A stretch of 64,000 bases of DNA from Ctena decussata (GCA_963989385.1 OZ022506.1:62941434-63005433), one strand, 5' to 3'; shown: positions 29,130 to 43,164, counted from the first letter of the stretch. The notes: a model not told the origin generated them from the letters alone. A program made the numbers and translations.

Positions 29130-32100
29130 TTAGGAGAAGTTGAGGGGACATTTTGGTTTTGGGACGTCCATCCGTTCGTCTGTCTGTCCGTCCGTAACGC
29201 GTTTTGGCAGCTGTGAAACTCAGGAACCGCTAATGCTAGAATCTTGAAATTTTATGTGTGGTATGTATGTGAAAAATAAGCGGACCCGTATTATTTCTTC
29301 CGCCGGTCTTGTCGTTTAGGAATGACGCCCTTTTTCGACTTTGTCATTTAATATAGGAACAACCTTGTGACTAAAATATCTGAAGAACCGCTTAAGCTAG
29401 CTTCTTGATAGTTGGCATACAGTTACAAACGAAGGTGTGGATGAACTGATTATGTCACAAACTTCAGAGAAATTTGGGAGCATATTGTTTGGGCCTGTCC
29501 GTCCGTCTGTCCATCCATCTGTCCGTAACGCTTTTTTGGCAGCTGCGAACTCAAAAACGGCTTATGCTAGGATCTTCATCTCTTAACTGATTCTCTATAT
29601 GAAAAATAAATATGTCATTGTGTACTAATTTGATTTCTACAGCTCATTTCTTCATTTGGTAAGGTAATTAAAGTCCTGTTTATTGCTCTTATCTTAAACA
29701 TCAGACAGCAGCCATGTTTTCCATCACGCCAGTCTAACAGCTTGAAACAGCTGAATTGCAAGCATTTGTTTACCAAAGCTGTTACACAGAGGGTTCACTT
29801 TTAGAGGAGCTGACTATGATTCCATATTGAAAGATTGCAATTATTTCTGCACTTAATGATATTCTTCCGAGGCAACTGAAGAGGAAAACAGTGAACAAGC
29901 TGGATTAAAAGGGCAAAACTGGTAACCGGAATATACAGAGGAAGACTTGGCACACAGACTTTCAAAAGAAGATGATAGCAATCATGATGACGGACAGACC
30001 TGTAGCACCATTTTCTATGTTGCAAGTGCAATATTTTGTATGCCTATGTGCAGACTTTGGAAGAGCATGCGCTGCTCAGAAGCTGAACATTATCTTGGGG
30101 ATTATCCATTAGATACTGCATCATGCATAACATGACATACAGACTTTGCTTTGATGTACTTAGACCCATTTGTTCTAGAGACACCTTATGACGCATTTTT
30201 ACGCCATGAGCTTCTAAGTTTCTCTTCCTAAAGTATGTATAACCAACAGCTATTACCATTATTCTCATCTTTATGCATTATTTAATGCATTCATTTTTAT
30301 TTTAATTTTGATATTAAGTAGTAGTACTATTTTACTGTGTGATCAGCTGGTCTGCTAGAGCTAGATTTTATTGCCAGCATTACTATAAATTTCTAAGAAT
30401 TGGGACAGACTGGGTTTACCAAACAGTGCTATCCCAGATCAGACTGCTCCTCAAGAAGAAGCGGTCTGATTATGGTCTACACTATGCTGAACCAGGTACT
30501 GCATAAACACTAAGTCTTGTTCCCTGTCCAGGTTAAACAGTCTGCATTTCACTGAACAAATTCTGGCTTTGCATTGAGACACTTTCCCTAGGTAGACCTT
30601 GAGCTGACCATAGACCCCCCTCCACCCCCAGGGGGAATTTTGGGCACTCTGATTTTTGTAAAACTACATTATATACGAGACAAAATGACACATGTTAGCC
30701 CTCTGTACGTTGGGGCATTAACGTGTAACGTCAACGTTAATTACACTACCCAAATTTACATATACACGTTATAATAGAAAATACACATTAGTATACACAT
30801 GTTAGTACTCGCCCTAAGTAATGTTGGGTTTTGTCTGCTAGTACATAAATCGCATGACTTAAGTGACTTAATAAAAAAATTTTTTTTTAATTTTATGCAT
30901 AGAATGAAATAAGTAAGAGTTGATATATCCGTAACTGATTAATATTTAGGTTCTCGTCATGATGGGGATAAAACCAGTTTTGCTACCTGTGCTGTTGGCT
31001 GAGCCATTCAATTACCCTACATACAAATATGCTACTTTGACTGCCAGCCGAGGCAATCAAAAGCAGTACCAACCCTCTCAACAGGGATAAACACCATTTT
31101 TGCTATGCTGTCAGTCGAATCGTCAGCCACGAGCCTCTTTGCACAGTAACTGGTTTACAAAGGTTAGCAAATATGTGTGGCTCCCATGATCATAACTTAT
31201 ATGTTAATTTGTGTTAATTTGTGATCTACGTGATCTGTATGCAGCTCCCGGCCATCAAATACATTTAGTTTACACAGAAAATCACTCCTTTACCAGGATA
31301 CCCATTGTCCTATTCCAAGCCTTCGGGGAGCATCCATCGGTTCCACCGATTTTCTTGTTTTTCTTTTTTCCGCTGGTCACATGTTTCCAGAGTTATGCCC
31401 CTTTTTCGACTTAGTCTGTGGAGCCTTGTGATCAAAATATCTCAAGAACCCGTGATTCAAGGATCATGATTTTTCGCAGGTTGACATTGCCCGAGTTGAA
31501 GACGACGTGATTAAAACTTTTGAAAAAAAATATCCCGAGAATCCCTGATGCTAGGATTTTTTTTTCTTTTTGCAGGATGACATTGCCTAAGGTATAGATG
31601 ACCCTATTGACTTTTGAAAACAAATTGTGATATTTTGACGGAGTAATGCCGCTTTTTCTATTTAGTGCATTGTAAGCCTATGGAACCTTGTGAACAAAAT
31701 ATCTTGAGAGCCCCTGATGCTAGGATCATGATGTTTTGCAGGAAGACATTCTCTGCTCTTGAAGGAACTTTTTAAGATTTTAATTGCCGAAGGTGTAAAT
31801 GACTTGGTTAAGTTTTGAAAAACACTGATTGAATTTTGACTGAGTTATGCCCCTTTTTCGGACATAGGCTTTTTGTTTAGGAACGAGCTTGTGAACAAAA
31901 TGTCTGAAAAAACGCATAATCTAGGATCCTTATATTTGGCATGCAGGTTTGGACCAATGTGTAGATGACCTGATTAACTTTTGAGCCTATTTCATAATTT
32001 TTTGGTAGAATTTTTCCCATTTTCAGACATAGGCATTTTGAATATGAAGATGCTACATGTGTATATGAATTACTTTGTGAACAAAATATATGAAGAACCG

Positions 32101-33180
32101 CTTAGCTATGTTACTTATATATTTGGCATCCAATTACAGGCTAAGATATAGATGAAGCTACAAACCGTCTTTAGAGTTAAGCATAAGGTTGGGGGCATAA
32201 TATCTCATAAACACCTTTTCTAGTTAACTTTTGAGCATATCTCGTAAAATAATGGTTGAGTTATTCCCCTTTTTCGGACATACACATTTTATATAAGAAT
32301 AACCTTGTGACCAAAGTAACTGAACAGCAGCTTAAGCTAGCATGCTTAAAGTTAGCATATAGCTACAGACCAAGGTGTAGATGAACTGGTTAACTTTTGA
32401 GTATATTTTGTAATATTTTGGTTGAGTTTTTCCCCTTTTGCGTACGTAGGGATTTTGTATAGGGATAATCTTGTGATCAAACTATCTGAACAACCGCTTA
32501 AGCTAGCATGTTTAAAAGAATGGCATAAAGTAACAGACCAATGTGTACATGAACTGATTACCTTTTGAGCATATTTTATAAATCTTTGGTTGAGTTATTC
32601 CCTTTTTTCAGACTTAAGGATTATAATTAGGAGTAACCTTGTGACTAAAATACCTTAAGAACCGCTTTGGCTAGTATGTTTATATTTTACATACGGTTAC
32701 AGACTAATGTGTAGATGAACTGTTAACTTTTGAGCATTATTCGTAAATCTATGGATGAGCTATTCCTCTTATTCGGACATAGGTATTTTATATAGGAATA
32801 AACTTGTGACCACAATTTAAGCTAGCATGTTTAAATTTGGCATACGGTTACAAACCAAGGTGTAGATGAACTATTTTTTTTAGCATTATTCATAAATCTT
32901 TTGGTTAATTTATTCCTCTTTTTTCGGATGTAGGCATTATATTTAGGAAAAACCTTCTGACCAAAATATCAGAGGAACCGTTTAAGCTAGTAAGTGTTAT
33001 ATTTGACATACAGTTACAGGCCAAAGTGGAGATGATCTGACAAGCTATTTAGCCAATTCTATAAATACTTGATTGAGCTACCCCTTTCTGACTTAAACAT
33101 TATGGGATGAACCTTCTGTAGAAGCAAGCATACGGTTAGGGGCATTGTGCTTCATGAACTCATTTTCTAGTTATTGGCAG
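29130..33180 (+). mobile_element. HINE-like tandem-unit region (AGAAGTTGAGGGG type)
   Basis: Starts with AACTTAGGAGAAGTTGAGGGG and a CCGTCC-rich stretch (29168-29205). About ten units of ~180 bp run from 31400 to 33110, with phrases TGAAGAACCGCTTAAGCTAG, ACAGACCAAGGTGTAGATGA and TTCCCCTTTTTCGGACATAG. It ends with CATTTTCTAGTT near 33175. From 29640 to 31400 the sequence is not repetitive and may be an insertion with no visible ends. No gene supported. Confidence 0.55.
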
Positions 33181-33845
33181 CGACGGCCATTGGTATGGTT
33201 GCTCGACTATCCCTCCGCCCATCATGTACGCATCATACCTTAGTTATCGTTTGTAATATAATAATGACACTTTATAGAAATATGAAGGCGGTTAAGTCGG
33301 GGCGTCACGCACAAGAGAATGATTGTTCGCCGTTTATAAAATGAGGTTAAGACGGCGTTTTGCGTACATGAATGGTTGTCCACCGTTTATAAGTTTTAGA
33401 GTAAGGTCACTCTGAGACAAGTCTTGTGCGTGCAATAATTAGGTTGACGTTTGGAATATTTGGAACTTTATCTGTATAACCCCAAAACATTGTGCTTCAT
33501 TAAGAATGGTTAATCTGCCTTACATAGATTCGGAATTACGACCTTTTGATTTGTTGTTATTGGTTTTTCGTGATAGTTTTGGCTTTACCGTCTGTTTGTC
33601 CAGATGTCCCTTCTACCATGTTTCGGTCCGTTGATGAGCTAACATTTGCGTTTAAGTTTTGTGTTGTGTAACTTTGATCTTTTGCTCTGTTTTCATTAGA
33701 ATCTTTACTGGAACTGGTTCTTATGTGCTTAGTGTTACTAAAGGGTGCATACTGATCAGTTTGTGACACCTGGATGCTGCAGTTAGCCTAAGGTCAAGGT
33801 CACAGACTTAGAAATATGTACAACAGTTGCGTAAAAGTTTTGAAT
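33181..33845. other. Intron, remnants of tandem units, no gene
   Basis: The words AAGAATGGTTAATCTGCC and GTTTGGAATATTTGG recall the ACGCCCG-type units. Nothing else supported. Confidence 0.4.
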
Positions 33846-33849
33846 TAAG

Positions 33850-36800
33850 TTTTTTATGCCACGATGACGATCGTCAAGGGGCATTAAGATTTGCCACTGT
33901 CTGTGTGTTTGTCTGTTTGTCACAATTTATGGTATAAAATTTGTGTAATCAAGTCCCATAGTTATTATGCTCCAACTTCGAAGAAGTTGAGGGGGCATAT
34001 TGCTTCTGGGTTGTCCGTGTGTGTGTCCGTCCGTGTGTCCGTCCGTCCATTAGTTACGCATACCATATCTTACGGAGCGTACGTGCTAGAGTTTTGAAAT
34101 TTCATGTAAGGATTTGTCATGGAAATTTAGCGGACACGTATTTTTTTCCTTGTCCGAGTTATCTCCCTTTTTCGAGCTATGTCCCTTGGCAGAAATACAT
34201 AATAAAATCTTGTCAGCAAGATATCTCTATAAGCATTTGAGCTAGGGCTTGAAACTCTGCCATCTTATTAGGAATGACGAGTGGATGAACTGATTTACTT
34301 TTGAACAAATTCCGTCAATTTTATTTGAAATTTCCGCATTTTGTCTTTGTCAGTAAGATATCTTGAAAAATGTTTGAGCTAGGGGCATTAAATTTTGAAA
34401 GCTTATTAGGAATGATAAGAAAGATAAACTGTTTAACTATTGAACGAATTCCGTCACCTTTTAAGGGAGTTAAGGCTCTTTGAATGTTTCGGCATTTTGA
34501 TTTTGTCAGCAAGATATCTTCAAAAGTATTTGAGCTAGGGGCTTTAAACATTGTCTGCTTATTGGAAATGATGAGTAGATGAACTGATATTTTTGAACGA
34601 ATTCTGTCAATTTTTAGCTCACCTGAGCCAGTGGCTCCGGGGAGCTTATAGTATGGCCAGGCTCCGTCGTCCATCGTCATCCGGCGTCTGTCCGTCCGTC
34701 CGTCGTCCGTCCGTCAACAATTTCAAACGACTTCTCCTCTAATACCACTGGGCCAATTGTAACCAAATTTCATATGTAGCCTCCAGGGCTCATGGGAACG
34801 AAAATTTGTTCAAACAGTCCTGGTGACACGACCACCATGGCCGCCATAACCATATATGGTAAAAACCTAAAAGAAATCTTCTTCCCCAGAACCAGTAGGC
34901 CGATGGCGTTGAAACTTGATATGTAGCATCAGTCATTCTTTGACCTTTGACCCAGAACTCTCATATTTTGACAATATCAAACAAGCTCCTCAAAAACAAC
35001 TGGGCAAATTGTAACCAAATTTCATATAGAGCCTCCAGGGGGTTGAGTGAATGAAAATCTGTTCGAACGGTCCAGGTCACATGATCAACATGGCCGCCCG
35101 GCCCGTATATGGTAAAAACCTTAAAAAATCTTCTCTTCCAGAACCAATTGACCGATGGCCTTGAAGCTTGGTATGTAGCATTGGGGACTCCAGTGCTATC
35201 TAGATTGTTCAAAATGATGAATTTGGGTTGACCTTGAATATTTTACGGTAAGTCAGATGTGGGAAAATGCTAGAACATGAGATTTCATTGAAAGTTTTGA
35301 AGATTTATGCCTACAAATTGGTATCTACAGTCATCTTAATGAGTATATGAAGATTTTTGAGTACAATAGGTCAAGGTAATTCTTTGACTTTTGACTTAGA
35401 ACTCTGTCATTTTGACAATATCAAACCATCTCCTCAAAAGCTCCTGGGCCAATTTTGAAACCAAATTTCATATAGAGCCTCCATGGGGTTGAGGGAATTA
35501 ATGTTTTTTTCAAATGTCCAGGTCACATGACCAACATGTCCTTCATGCCCATAGATGGTTAAAACCTGTAATAATCTTTTTCACCAGAACCAATTGACCG
35601 ATGGCCTTAGAGTAACTTACCCTAGAGTACTGAGGCTGAGTGGACTCAGGTGAGCTACAGGACCAATGGTCCTCTTGTTTGTAGGAGTTAGGGCCCTTTG
35701 AAATTTTTCGCATTTTGACAATGTCAGCAAGATATATTGAAAAGTATAAGAGCTAGGAACTTATAACTTTGTCAACTTATTGGAGATGATGAGTAAATGA
35801 ACTGATTAACTTTTGAACGAATTCCGTCAATATTTAAAGGAGTTATGGTCTTGAAAAGTGTTTGAGCTAGGGATATTAAACTTTGTCAGCTTATTGGAGA
35901 TGATAAGTAGATGAACTGATTAACTTTAGAACGCGTTCCATAACCTTTTGAGGGGTTTATAGCCCTTTGAAAATTTCCGCATTTTGACTTTGTCAGCAAG
36001 ATATTTTGAAAAATATTTAATCTAGGGGCTTGAAACTTTGACAGATTATAAGGAATGATGAGCAGATGAACTGGTTAACATTTGAACAAATTCCATCAAT
36101 TTGTGTAGGAGTAATGGTCCTTTAAAATAGGAACTTTCAACTTTGTCAGTTTATTGGAGATGATAAATGGATGAACTGAGTAACTTTTGAACGATTTCTG
36201 TCAACTTTTGAGTGAGTTATAGCCCCTCGGAAATTTCTGCATTTTGACTTTGTCAGCAAGATATTTTAAAAGGATTTGAGCTACGGGCTTAAAACTTTGA
36301 CAACATTTTAGGGTTGATGAGTAGATGAACTGATTAACTTTTGAACATATTCTGTCAATTTCTGTTGGAGCTTTGGCCCTTTTTAAAATTTCCACATTTT
36401 GACTTTGTCAGCAAGATATCTTTAAAAACAGTATTGAAACTTTGTCAGCTTATTGCAGATGATGAGTATATGAAGTGATCAACTTTTGAACAAATTCCGT
36501 CAATTTTTGTAGGAGTAATGGCCCTTTGAAAATTTTGACATTTTGACTTTATCTGCAAGATATCTTGAAAAGTATGAGCTAGGGACTTGAAACTTTATTG
36601 CCCAAGGTGTAGATGATCTGAATAACTTTTGAAAAAAAGCGTAAATTTTTAACCTAGTTATGTCCCTTTTTCAACTTAGTGCATTTTAAGCCTATGGAAC
36701 CTTGTGAACAAAATATCTCAAGAACCCCTGACACTAGGATTAAACCTTGAATACATGCGGCGGCTGCATTGTAGATGTGCATGTAGGTTTTTATTGGGGC

Positions 36801-37300
36801 TAGAATAAATTTTGAAAGAATTAGGGTCTTTTTAACTTAGTCATTGTAGGTAAATTCTTGCATTGCAGGGTATGGAGTTTATGTAATCAACTCCTCCCAC
36901 AGCTTTAATGGATCTTTCAGACCTTGCACACTTATTGTTGGGGCTAGATTTAATTTTAACAGTCTTACAGCCGTTTGAACTTACTTTAGGCAAATATTTG
37001 CATTGTAGAGTTAGTACTTTGTGTAATCAACTCGTACCACAATTTTCAGTAGCTGTTTCTGAGACATGGTATACATATGGACAGATTGAAGATGTGTATG
37101 TGGGCTTTTGATGGAGAGAAAAATAACTTTGACAGAAAAATGGACTTTTAAACTTAGTAATTTTGAGCAGCATTTTGCTGTAGAGTATGAAGTGTGTGTA
37201 ATGTTTTCAATGGATTCCTTGTAGATAGACTAAGTGTTTGTGGTTAAAATGTGCTTTACGAATATACACATCCTGGCATCATTAGTGTCTTACAGGCACA
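33850..37300 (+). repeat. HINE-like tandem region (GACTTTGTCAGCAAGATAT units)
   Basis: Two 5' hairpin-like starts are visible: TGACGATCGTCA near 33865 and the perfect CAACTTC-GAA-GAAGTTG near 33973, the second followed by GTGTCCGTCCGTGTGTCCGT. Units of ~190 bp (GCATTTTGACTTTGTCAGCA, GATGAGTAGATGAACTGATT) run from 34150 to 36900. The AGCTCACC element at 34616-35680 is inserted in one unit. Confidence 0.6.
34616..35680 (+). mobile_element. AGCTCACC-type HINE-like element, copy 2
   Basis: 5' AGCTCACCTGAGCC with hairpin GAGCC-AGT-GGCTC, then (CCGT)n at 34683-34715, two and a half ~460-bp units, sub-terminal CAGGTGAGCT, hairpin AGGACCAATGGTCCT and CTTGTTT. The target is a T run inside GTCAATTTTT|GTAGGAGT; the uninserted form is at 36499-36515. 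One unit carries TGACCTTTGACC at 34941-34952. Confidence 0.8.
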
Positions 37301-37931
37301 ATTTTTAGCTCACCTGAGCCAGAGGCTCCGGGGGAGCTTATAGTATGGTCAGGCTCCGTCGTCCGTCGTCGTCCGGCGTCCGTCCGTCCGTCCGTCCGTC
37401 CGTCCGTCAACATTTTCAAACAACTTCTCCTCTGAAACCACTGGGCCAATTGTAACCAAATTTCATATGTAGCCTCCTGGGACCTTAGGAACGAAAAATT
37501 GTTCAAACGGTCCTGGTCACATGACCAACATGGCCGCCATGCCCATATATGGTAAAAACCTAAAAAAAATCTTCTTCTCCATAACCAGTAGGCCGATGGC
37601 CTTGAAACTTGGTATGTAGCATCAGGTACGCGAGTACTACCAAGATTGTTCAAATTATGACCTTAGGTTGACCTTGACCTTTTTTACCGTAAGGTCAAAT
37701 TTTCTTCCTTGTGCTTTTCTATGGTAAAATGCTAGAACATAAGATATCTTGGAAACTGTTGAAAATTTTGGGCTAATAATTGGTATCTATAGTCATCTTA
37801 ATTAGTACATGAAGATTTATGAGTACAAGAGGTCAAGGTCATTCTTTGACCTTTGACCTAGAACTCTCATATTTTGACAATTCCAAACAATCTCCTCAAA
37901 AGTCCTTGGGCCAATTGAAACCAAATTTCAT

Positions 37932-39030
37932 TTAGTGTTTGCCCCAGATAATAAACCAATCATATCACCCGAATTTTCAAATTTTCAATAGATTTATTGG
38001 TGTAGACTCAATACTTATCCATGAAGAGAGTCTTCACCAATAAATCTACTGAAGACTTGAAAATTCAAGTGATCAGAAATGTACAGTCTTCTGTGGCTCG
38101 TCACGTCTAAAAATAGCTTCAACATGACAGGTCAAATTGATTTAGAAGTCAATGTAGATTTCTCGAATGAGCGTTTTTTTTTCTAATTACAGAGGAACAG
38201 ATGAAGGGAGTATTTGGCAATATTCTCCATGAAAAGTATTTTATGGTTACTCATTAGAACCACCTCGACGAGGCGGTTCTATGGCAATCCATAACATTAT
38301 TTTTAAAATAAACACATAATATTGTAAAAACATGAGGATACTTATTAGAATCGCCTCGAGGAGGCAGTTCTATAGGTACCCACAGCATTGTTTTAAAGCA
38401 TGTTGTAGATATTTGTTAGAATTGCCTCGAAAAGACAGTTCCAATGAATATCCACAACATACGTTTTTCATGGAGAAATAAAAATAATCCCAAATTATCA
38501 CAAAATACTCCTCTTATATGTTCCTCTGTAATAAGATGCATCTCGTAACACAAATCAAATAACTATGATTTGTGTAAAGAGAAGAAAATAATCCTCATTC
38601 AACAAAGGAAAATCAAAGTGACCAGCCATGTTTGAGCTCCAAAAACTGAATGAATGGGTATGTGCAAAGTCATCTGAACACAAATCATAAATGACAGCAT
38701 GACACTCACTCTAGAAGCAGTATTCTAATTATGCTCCTCCTCTCCAAGCTAAATGACAGCACGACAAAATATTGAAAAGCAGTATTCTAATTAAGCCCCT
38801 CCTCTCCAAGCTATTTTGGGACTGTCATGATATTGCATCATGTTTTGAGGTTGCATCATTACTATAATCAAAGTACATTGGAGAGTGGTCATTTTGAGAT
38901 TTTTTTAATTTATCATTATTTTTTCTTCATTTTTTTTTAAACGCAAAATATCTCTCAAACAAAGATTATCTGAAAGATGTTGGAAAACAGGGCAGACCAG
39001 GATCAGTTAATTATCTGGGGCAAACACTAA
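37932..39030. mobile_element. 1.1-kb DNA element with perfect 21-bp inverted ends
   Basis: TTAGTGTTTGCCCCAGATAA(T) at 37932 and its exact complement ending at 39030. The interior has no coding frame. It holds three palindromic boxes of the form TTAGAACCnCCTCGAnGAGG (38254, 38344, 38416), an inverted pair around ATAGATTTATTGGTG (about 37989 and 38036), and a direct duplication around AGCAGTATTCTAATTA (about 38708 and 38778). It is non-autonomous; the superfamily is not clear, as no target duplication can be read at the right edge. Confidence 0.75.
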
Positions 39031-39033
39031 GCC

Positions 39034-39136
39034 GGTTAGAGGCTATGAAGAGAAATCTTCGCAATTAAGAACCTTCCGCTCGCTACGCTCGCTTCAGGTT
39101 CTTAATTGCGAAGATTTCTCTTCATAGCCTCTAACC
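39034..39136. repeat. Perfect 41-bp stem hairpin with 21-nt loop
   Basis: GGTTAGAGGCTATGAAGAGA at 39034 runs without mismatch through 39074, and its full complement occupies 39096-39136. The loop is TCCGCTCGCTACGCTCGCTTC, itself made of alternating CGCTCGC words. It lies 3 bp beyond the right end of the 1.1-kb element. It may be a minimal foldback transposon. Confidence 0.95.
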
Positions 39137-40239
39137 TATACATAGAGCCTCCAGGAGTTGAGGGAACAAAAACTTATTCATACGGTCCAGGTCACATGAC
39201 CAATATGGCTGCCACGCCCATATATGGTAAAAACCTTTGAAAATCTTCTTCTCCAGAACCAATTGACCGATGGCCTTGAAACTTGGTATGTAGCTTTGGG
39301 TACTCAAGTACTATCAAGGTTGTTCAAATTATGACCTTTGGTTGACCTTGATCTTTTTTACGGCAAGGTCAAATGTGGGAGAATGCTAGAACATAAGATT
39401 TCATGGAAAGTCCTGAAGATTTATGCCTAAAAATTGGTATATACAGTTATCTTTATGAGTACATTAAGATTTGTGAGTACAAGAGGTCAAGGTCATTCTT
39501 TGACCTTTGACCCAGAACTCTCATATTTTGACAATATCAAACAATCTCCTCAAAAACAACTGGGCCAATTGTAACCAAATTCCATATAGAGCCTCCAGGG
39601 GTTTGAGGGAATGAAAATTAGTTCAACCGGTCCAGGTCACATGACCAACATGGCCGCCAGGCCCATATATGGTAAAAACCTTTAAAAATCTTTTTCTCCA
39701 GAACCAATTGACCGATGGCCTTGAAGCTTGGTATGTAGCATTGGGATCTCCAGTACTATCAAGATTGTTCAAAATGATGACCTTGGGTTGACCATGACTA
39801 TTTTATGGCAAGGTCAATGTGGGAAAATGCTAGAACATAAGATTTCATGGAAAGTTTTGAAGATTTATGCCTAAAAATTGATATCTACAGTCATCTTAAT
39901 GAGTACATGAAGATTTATGAGTACAACAGATCAAGGTCATTCTTTGACTTTTGACCCAGAACTCTGTCATTTTGACAATATCAAACCATCTCCTCAAACG
40001 CCCCTGGGCCAGTTTTGAAACCAAACTTCATATAGAGCCTCCAGGGGGTTGAGGGAAAGAAATTTTTTTCAAATGTCCAGGTCACATGACCAACATGTCC
40101 TCCATGCCCATATATGGTTAAAACCTTTAAAAATCTTTTTCACCAGAACCAGTTGACCGATGGCCATAGAGTAGCTTACCTTAGAGTACTGAGGCTGAAT
40201 GGACTCGGGTGAGCTACAGGACCAATGGTCCTCTTGTTT

Positions 40240-40604
40240 AGTTTGTTTTTGCTTTGTTTTCCTAAAAGTCTTTACTAAACTGGTTCATATGTGATAAGTG
40301 TTATTTCTGGATGGGTGCTCAGCGGTTTGCGTCACCTGAATGCTGCTGCTGGCCTAAGGTCATGTACTATATCAACATCACTTTGATAACTTAAGGTCAA
40401 AATTTTAGACGAAGAAATTTGTACAACAGTTGTGTGAAAGTTTTGTGTTATTTTTCTTCCTTTTTCTCTATTTTTTCTGAAAGCTTAATTGGATTTTGTT
40501 AAAATGTGCTAAATGTGTTGCATATAAAAATGATTCCTTTCCCTTACTAACTTTTATTGTGTTACGCCCCCTTGATAAGAGTTTTCAGACTAAACCTAAG
40601 CCCG
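40240..40604. other. Intron, no recognised feature
   Basis: AT-rich, with diverged unit-like words only. Confidence 0.35.
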
Positions 40605-43164
40605 CATTATCAGGGTCACTGTTTTGAAAATCGTAAAAATCGTCTGTCTGTCCGTCCATCTGTCCGTCCATCTGTCCGTACATCAGCATTTAGTGTCCGG
40701 TCCATAACTCTGAAACCTTTCGAGATTGGTACAAATATAAAGCGTCGTCGGACGACGTGCATAGAATAAGATTCGTAACTCCATTAACATTTTTCACGGA
40801 ATTATGCCCTTTTTTATTTTTAGTTCTAAAATCGCGTCCGCTCCTTATCTTAGAACCTGTTCAAGATATTTTGACGAAACTTGGTACAAATATAACGCAT
40901 CATCAGAAAATATGCAGAGAATAAGAACTGTAACTTCTCCCACAGTTTTAGCTTACCTGAGCATTTAGGCTCATAGGTGAGCTTATAGTATAGCCAGGCA
41001 TCCGTCGTCCGTCCGTACATCCGTCCGTCCGTCGTCAATATTTTCATACATCTTCTCAGCAACCACTGGGCCAATTGAAGCCATATTTTATATGGAGCCT
41101 ACCCAGGTTGGGGAAACGAATATTTGCTCTGGGTATCCCGGTCACATGACCAAGATGCCGCCACGCCCATATATGGTAAAAAAACCTTCAAAAATCGTCT
41201 TCTCCAAAACCAAAAGGCCTATGACCTTGAAAGTTGGTATGTAGCATTGGGCATTCGGGCCTTATGTAGTTTGTACAAATGATGACCGTGCGTTGACCTT
41301 GACCTAATTTATGACACGGTCAACTTCAGTACCTTAGGCTTTTGAATGGGAAAACGCTTAAACAGTAGATTTCTCAGAAACTATTTAGGTCTTAGGTACA
41401 ATATTTTGTAGATATGGTCAACTAAATGAACAGTTGAAGATATTTCACTTCAGGACAAGGTCATTCGGTCAGCCCGTCCGTCGTAAAGATTTTCAAACAT
41501 CTTCTCCTCAGAAACCACTGGGCTGCTTGAAGCCAAATTTCATATGGAGTCTCAGTGGGATGAGTGAACGAACGTTTGATACTTAGGACTGGGTCACATG
41601 ACCAAGGTGGCCGCCACGCCCATATATGATAAAAATTCTTCAAACCTCGTCTACTTCAGAACCAATAGGCCTATAGCATTAAAACTTGGTATGTAGCATT
41701 GGGCACTTGGTCCCATCATAATTTATACAAAGGATGACCGTGCGTTGACCTTGCCCTAATTTATGACACTGTCAGGTGTGGAACGTTAGGCTTTCCTATG
41801 GGAAAACGCTTAACCAGTGGATTTCTTGGAAACTTTTTAAGTCTAAGGTACAATATTTGATATATATGGTCAGCTAAATGAACTGCTAAACATATTATGT
41901 CACTTAAGGTCAAGGTCATTCTGTCTGTTTGTCCGTCTGTCGTCAAGAGTTTCAAACATCTTCTCCTCATAAACCACTAAGCCGATTGAAACCAAATTTC
42001 ATATTGAGTCTCAGTGGGATGGGGGAACGAAAGTTTGTTACCGGGGGTCTGGGTCACGTGACCAAGATGGGCTCAGCCCATATGTGGTAAACTAATAAGC
42101 CTATGGCCTTGAAACTTGGTATATAACATTTGGCAATTGGGCCCATCATAGTTTATACAAATGATGACCGTGCGTTGACCTTGACCTAATATATGACACT
42201 GTCAACTCTGGTATGTTAGGCTTTCATTTGGGAAAATGCTTAAACAGTGGATTTTTCAGAAACTATTCAATAAGGTACTAAATATTTGAATATATGGTTA
42301 ACTGAATGAACAGATGAAGATATCATGTCACTAATGGGCAAGGTCATTCTGTCCGTCCATCTGTTGTCAAGATTTTCAAACATTTTCTTCTCTGAAACCA
42401 CCTCGCCGATTGAAGCCAGATTTCATAAGGAGTCTTAGTGAGATGGGGGGACGAAAATATGTACCTAGGAACTGGGTCATGTGACCAGGATGGCCGCCAT
42501 ATCCATATATGTTAGAACCTCTTCAAAAATCTTCTGCAGAACCAAAAGGTCTATGACCTTGAAACTTGGTATATAGCATTTGGTACTTAGACCCAACTTA
42601 GTTTATACAATTCAGAACTGTGCATTGACTGTGACCTAATTTATGGCAAGGTCAGTTTTGATGCATTGGAAAATGCTAAAAACGTAGATTTCTCAGAAAC
42701 CATTCAAGTCTAAGATATGATATTTGGTATTTATGGTTAACTAAATGAGCCTATGAAGATGTTATGTTGTTAAAGGTCAGGGTCATTCTTTGACCTTTGT
42801 TCAATGTCACTGTGATTTTGTTGCCTGTCAACATTTTCAAACATCTCTGAAGCCACTGGGCTGTTTGAAGACATATTTCATACGGAGCTTCACTGGGTCA
42901 AAAGAATCAAAGTTTGTTGAGCTGGTCATGGTCATATGATCAAGATGGCCACCATGCCCATATATGGTAAAACTCCTTCAAAAATTTCTTCTCAAGAACC
43001 AAAGGCCCTATGACCACTTGGCGTGGTATGTAGCATTGAGGACTCGGGCCCATCTTAGTTTGTACAAATCATGACGGTGCATTGACCTTGACCTAAGTAT
43101 GGCAATGCATGTTATGCTTTTATATGAGAAAATGCGTAAACAATTGATTTCATTGAAACTTTTT

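Larger units (their letters stand above)
37307..40239 (+). mobile_element. AGCTCACC-type HINE-like element, copy 3, with nested insert
   Basis: Same ends as copy 2: AGCTCACCTGAGCCAGAGGC, (CCGT)n at 37378-37408, and GGTGAGCTACAGGACCAATG followed by GTCCTCTTGTTT. Units of ~460 bp carry GGTCACATGACCAACATGGC, AGGTCAAGGTCA and TGACCTTTGACCT. A 1.1-kb element plus a 41-bp-stem hairpin (37932-39136) is inserted within one unit at ATTTCAT|ATAGAGCC. Confidence 0.8.

Noticed and set aside
39034..39136. microRNA precursor
   Set aside because: Perfect 41-bp stem without bulges and position next to a transposon end fit a foldback element better; kept as an open finding only.
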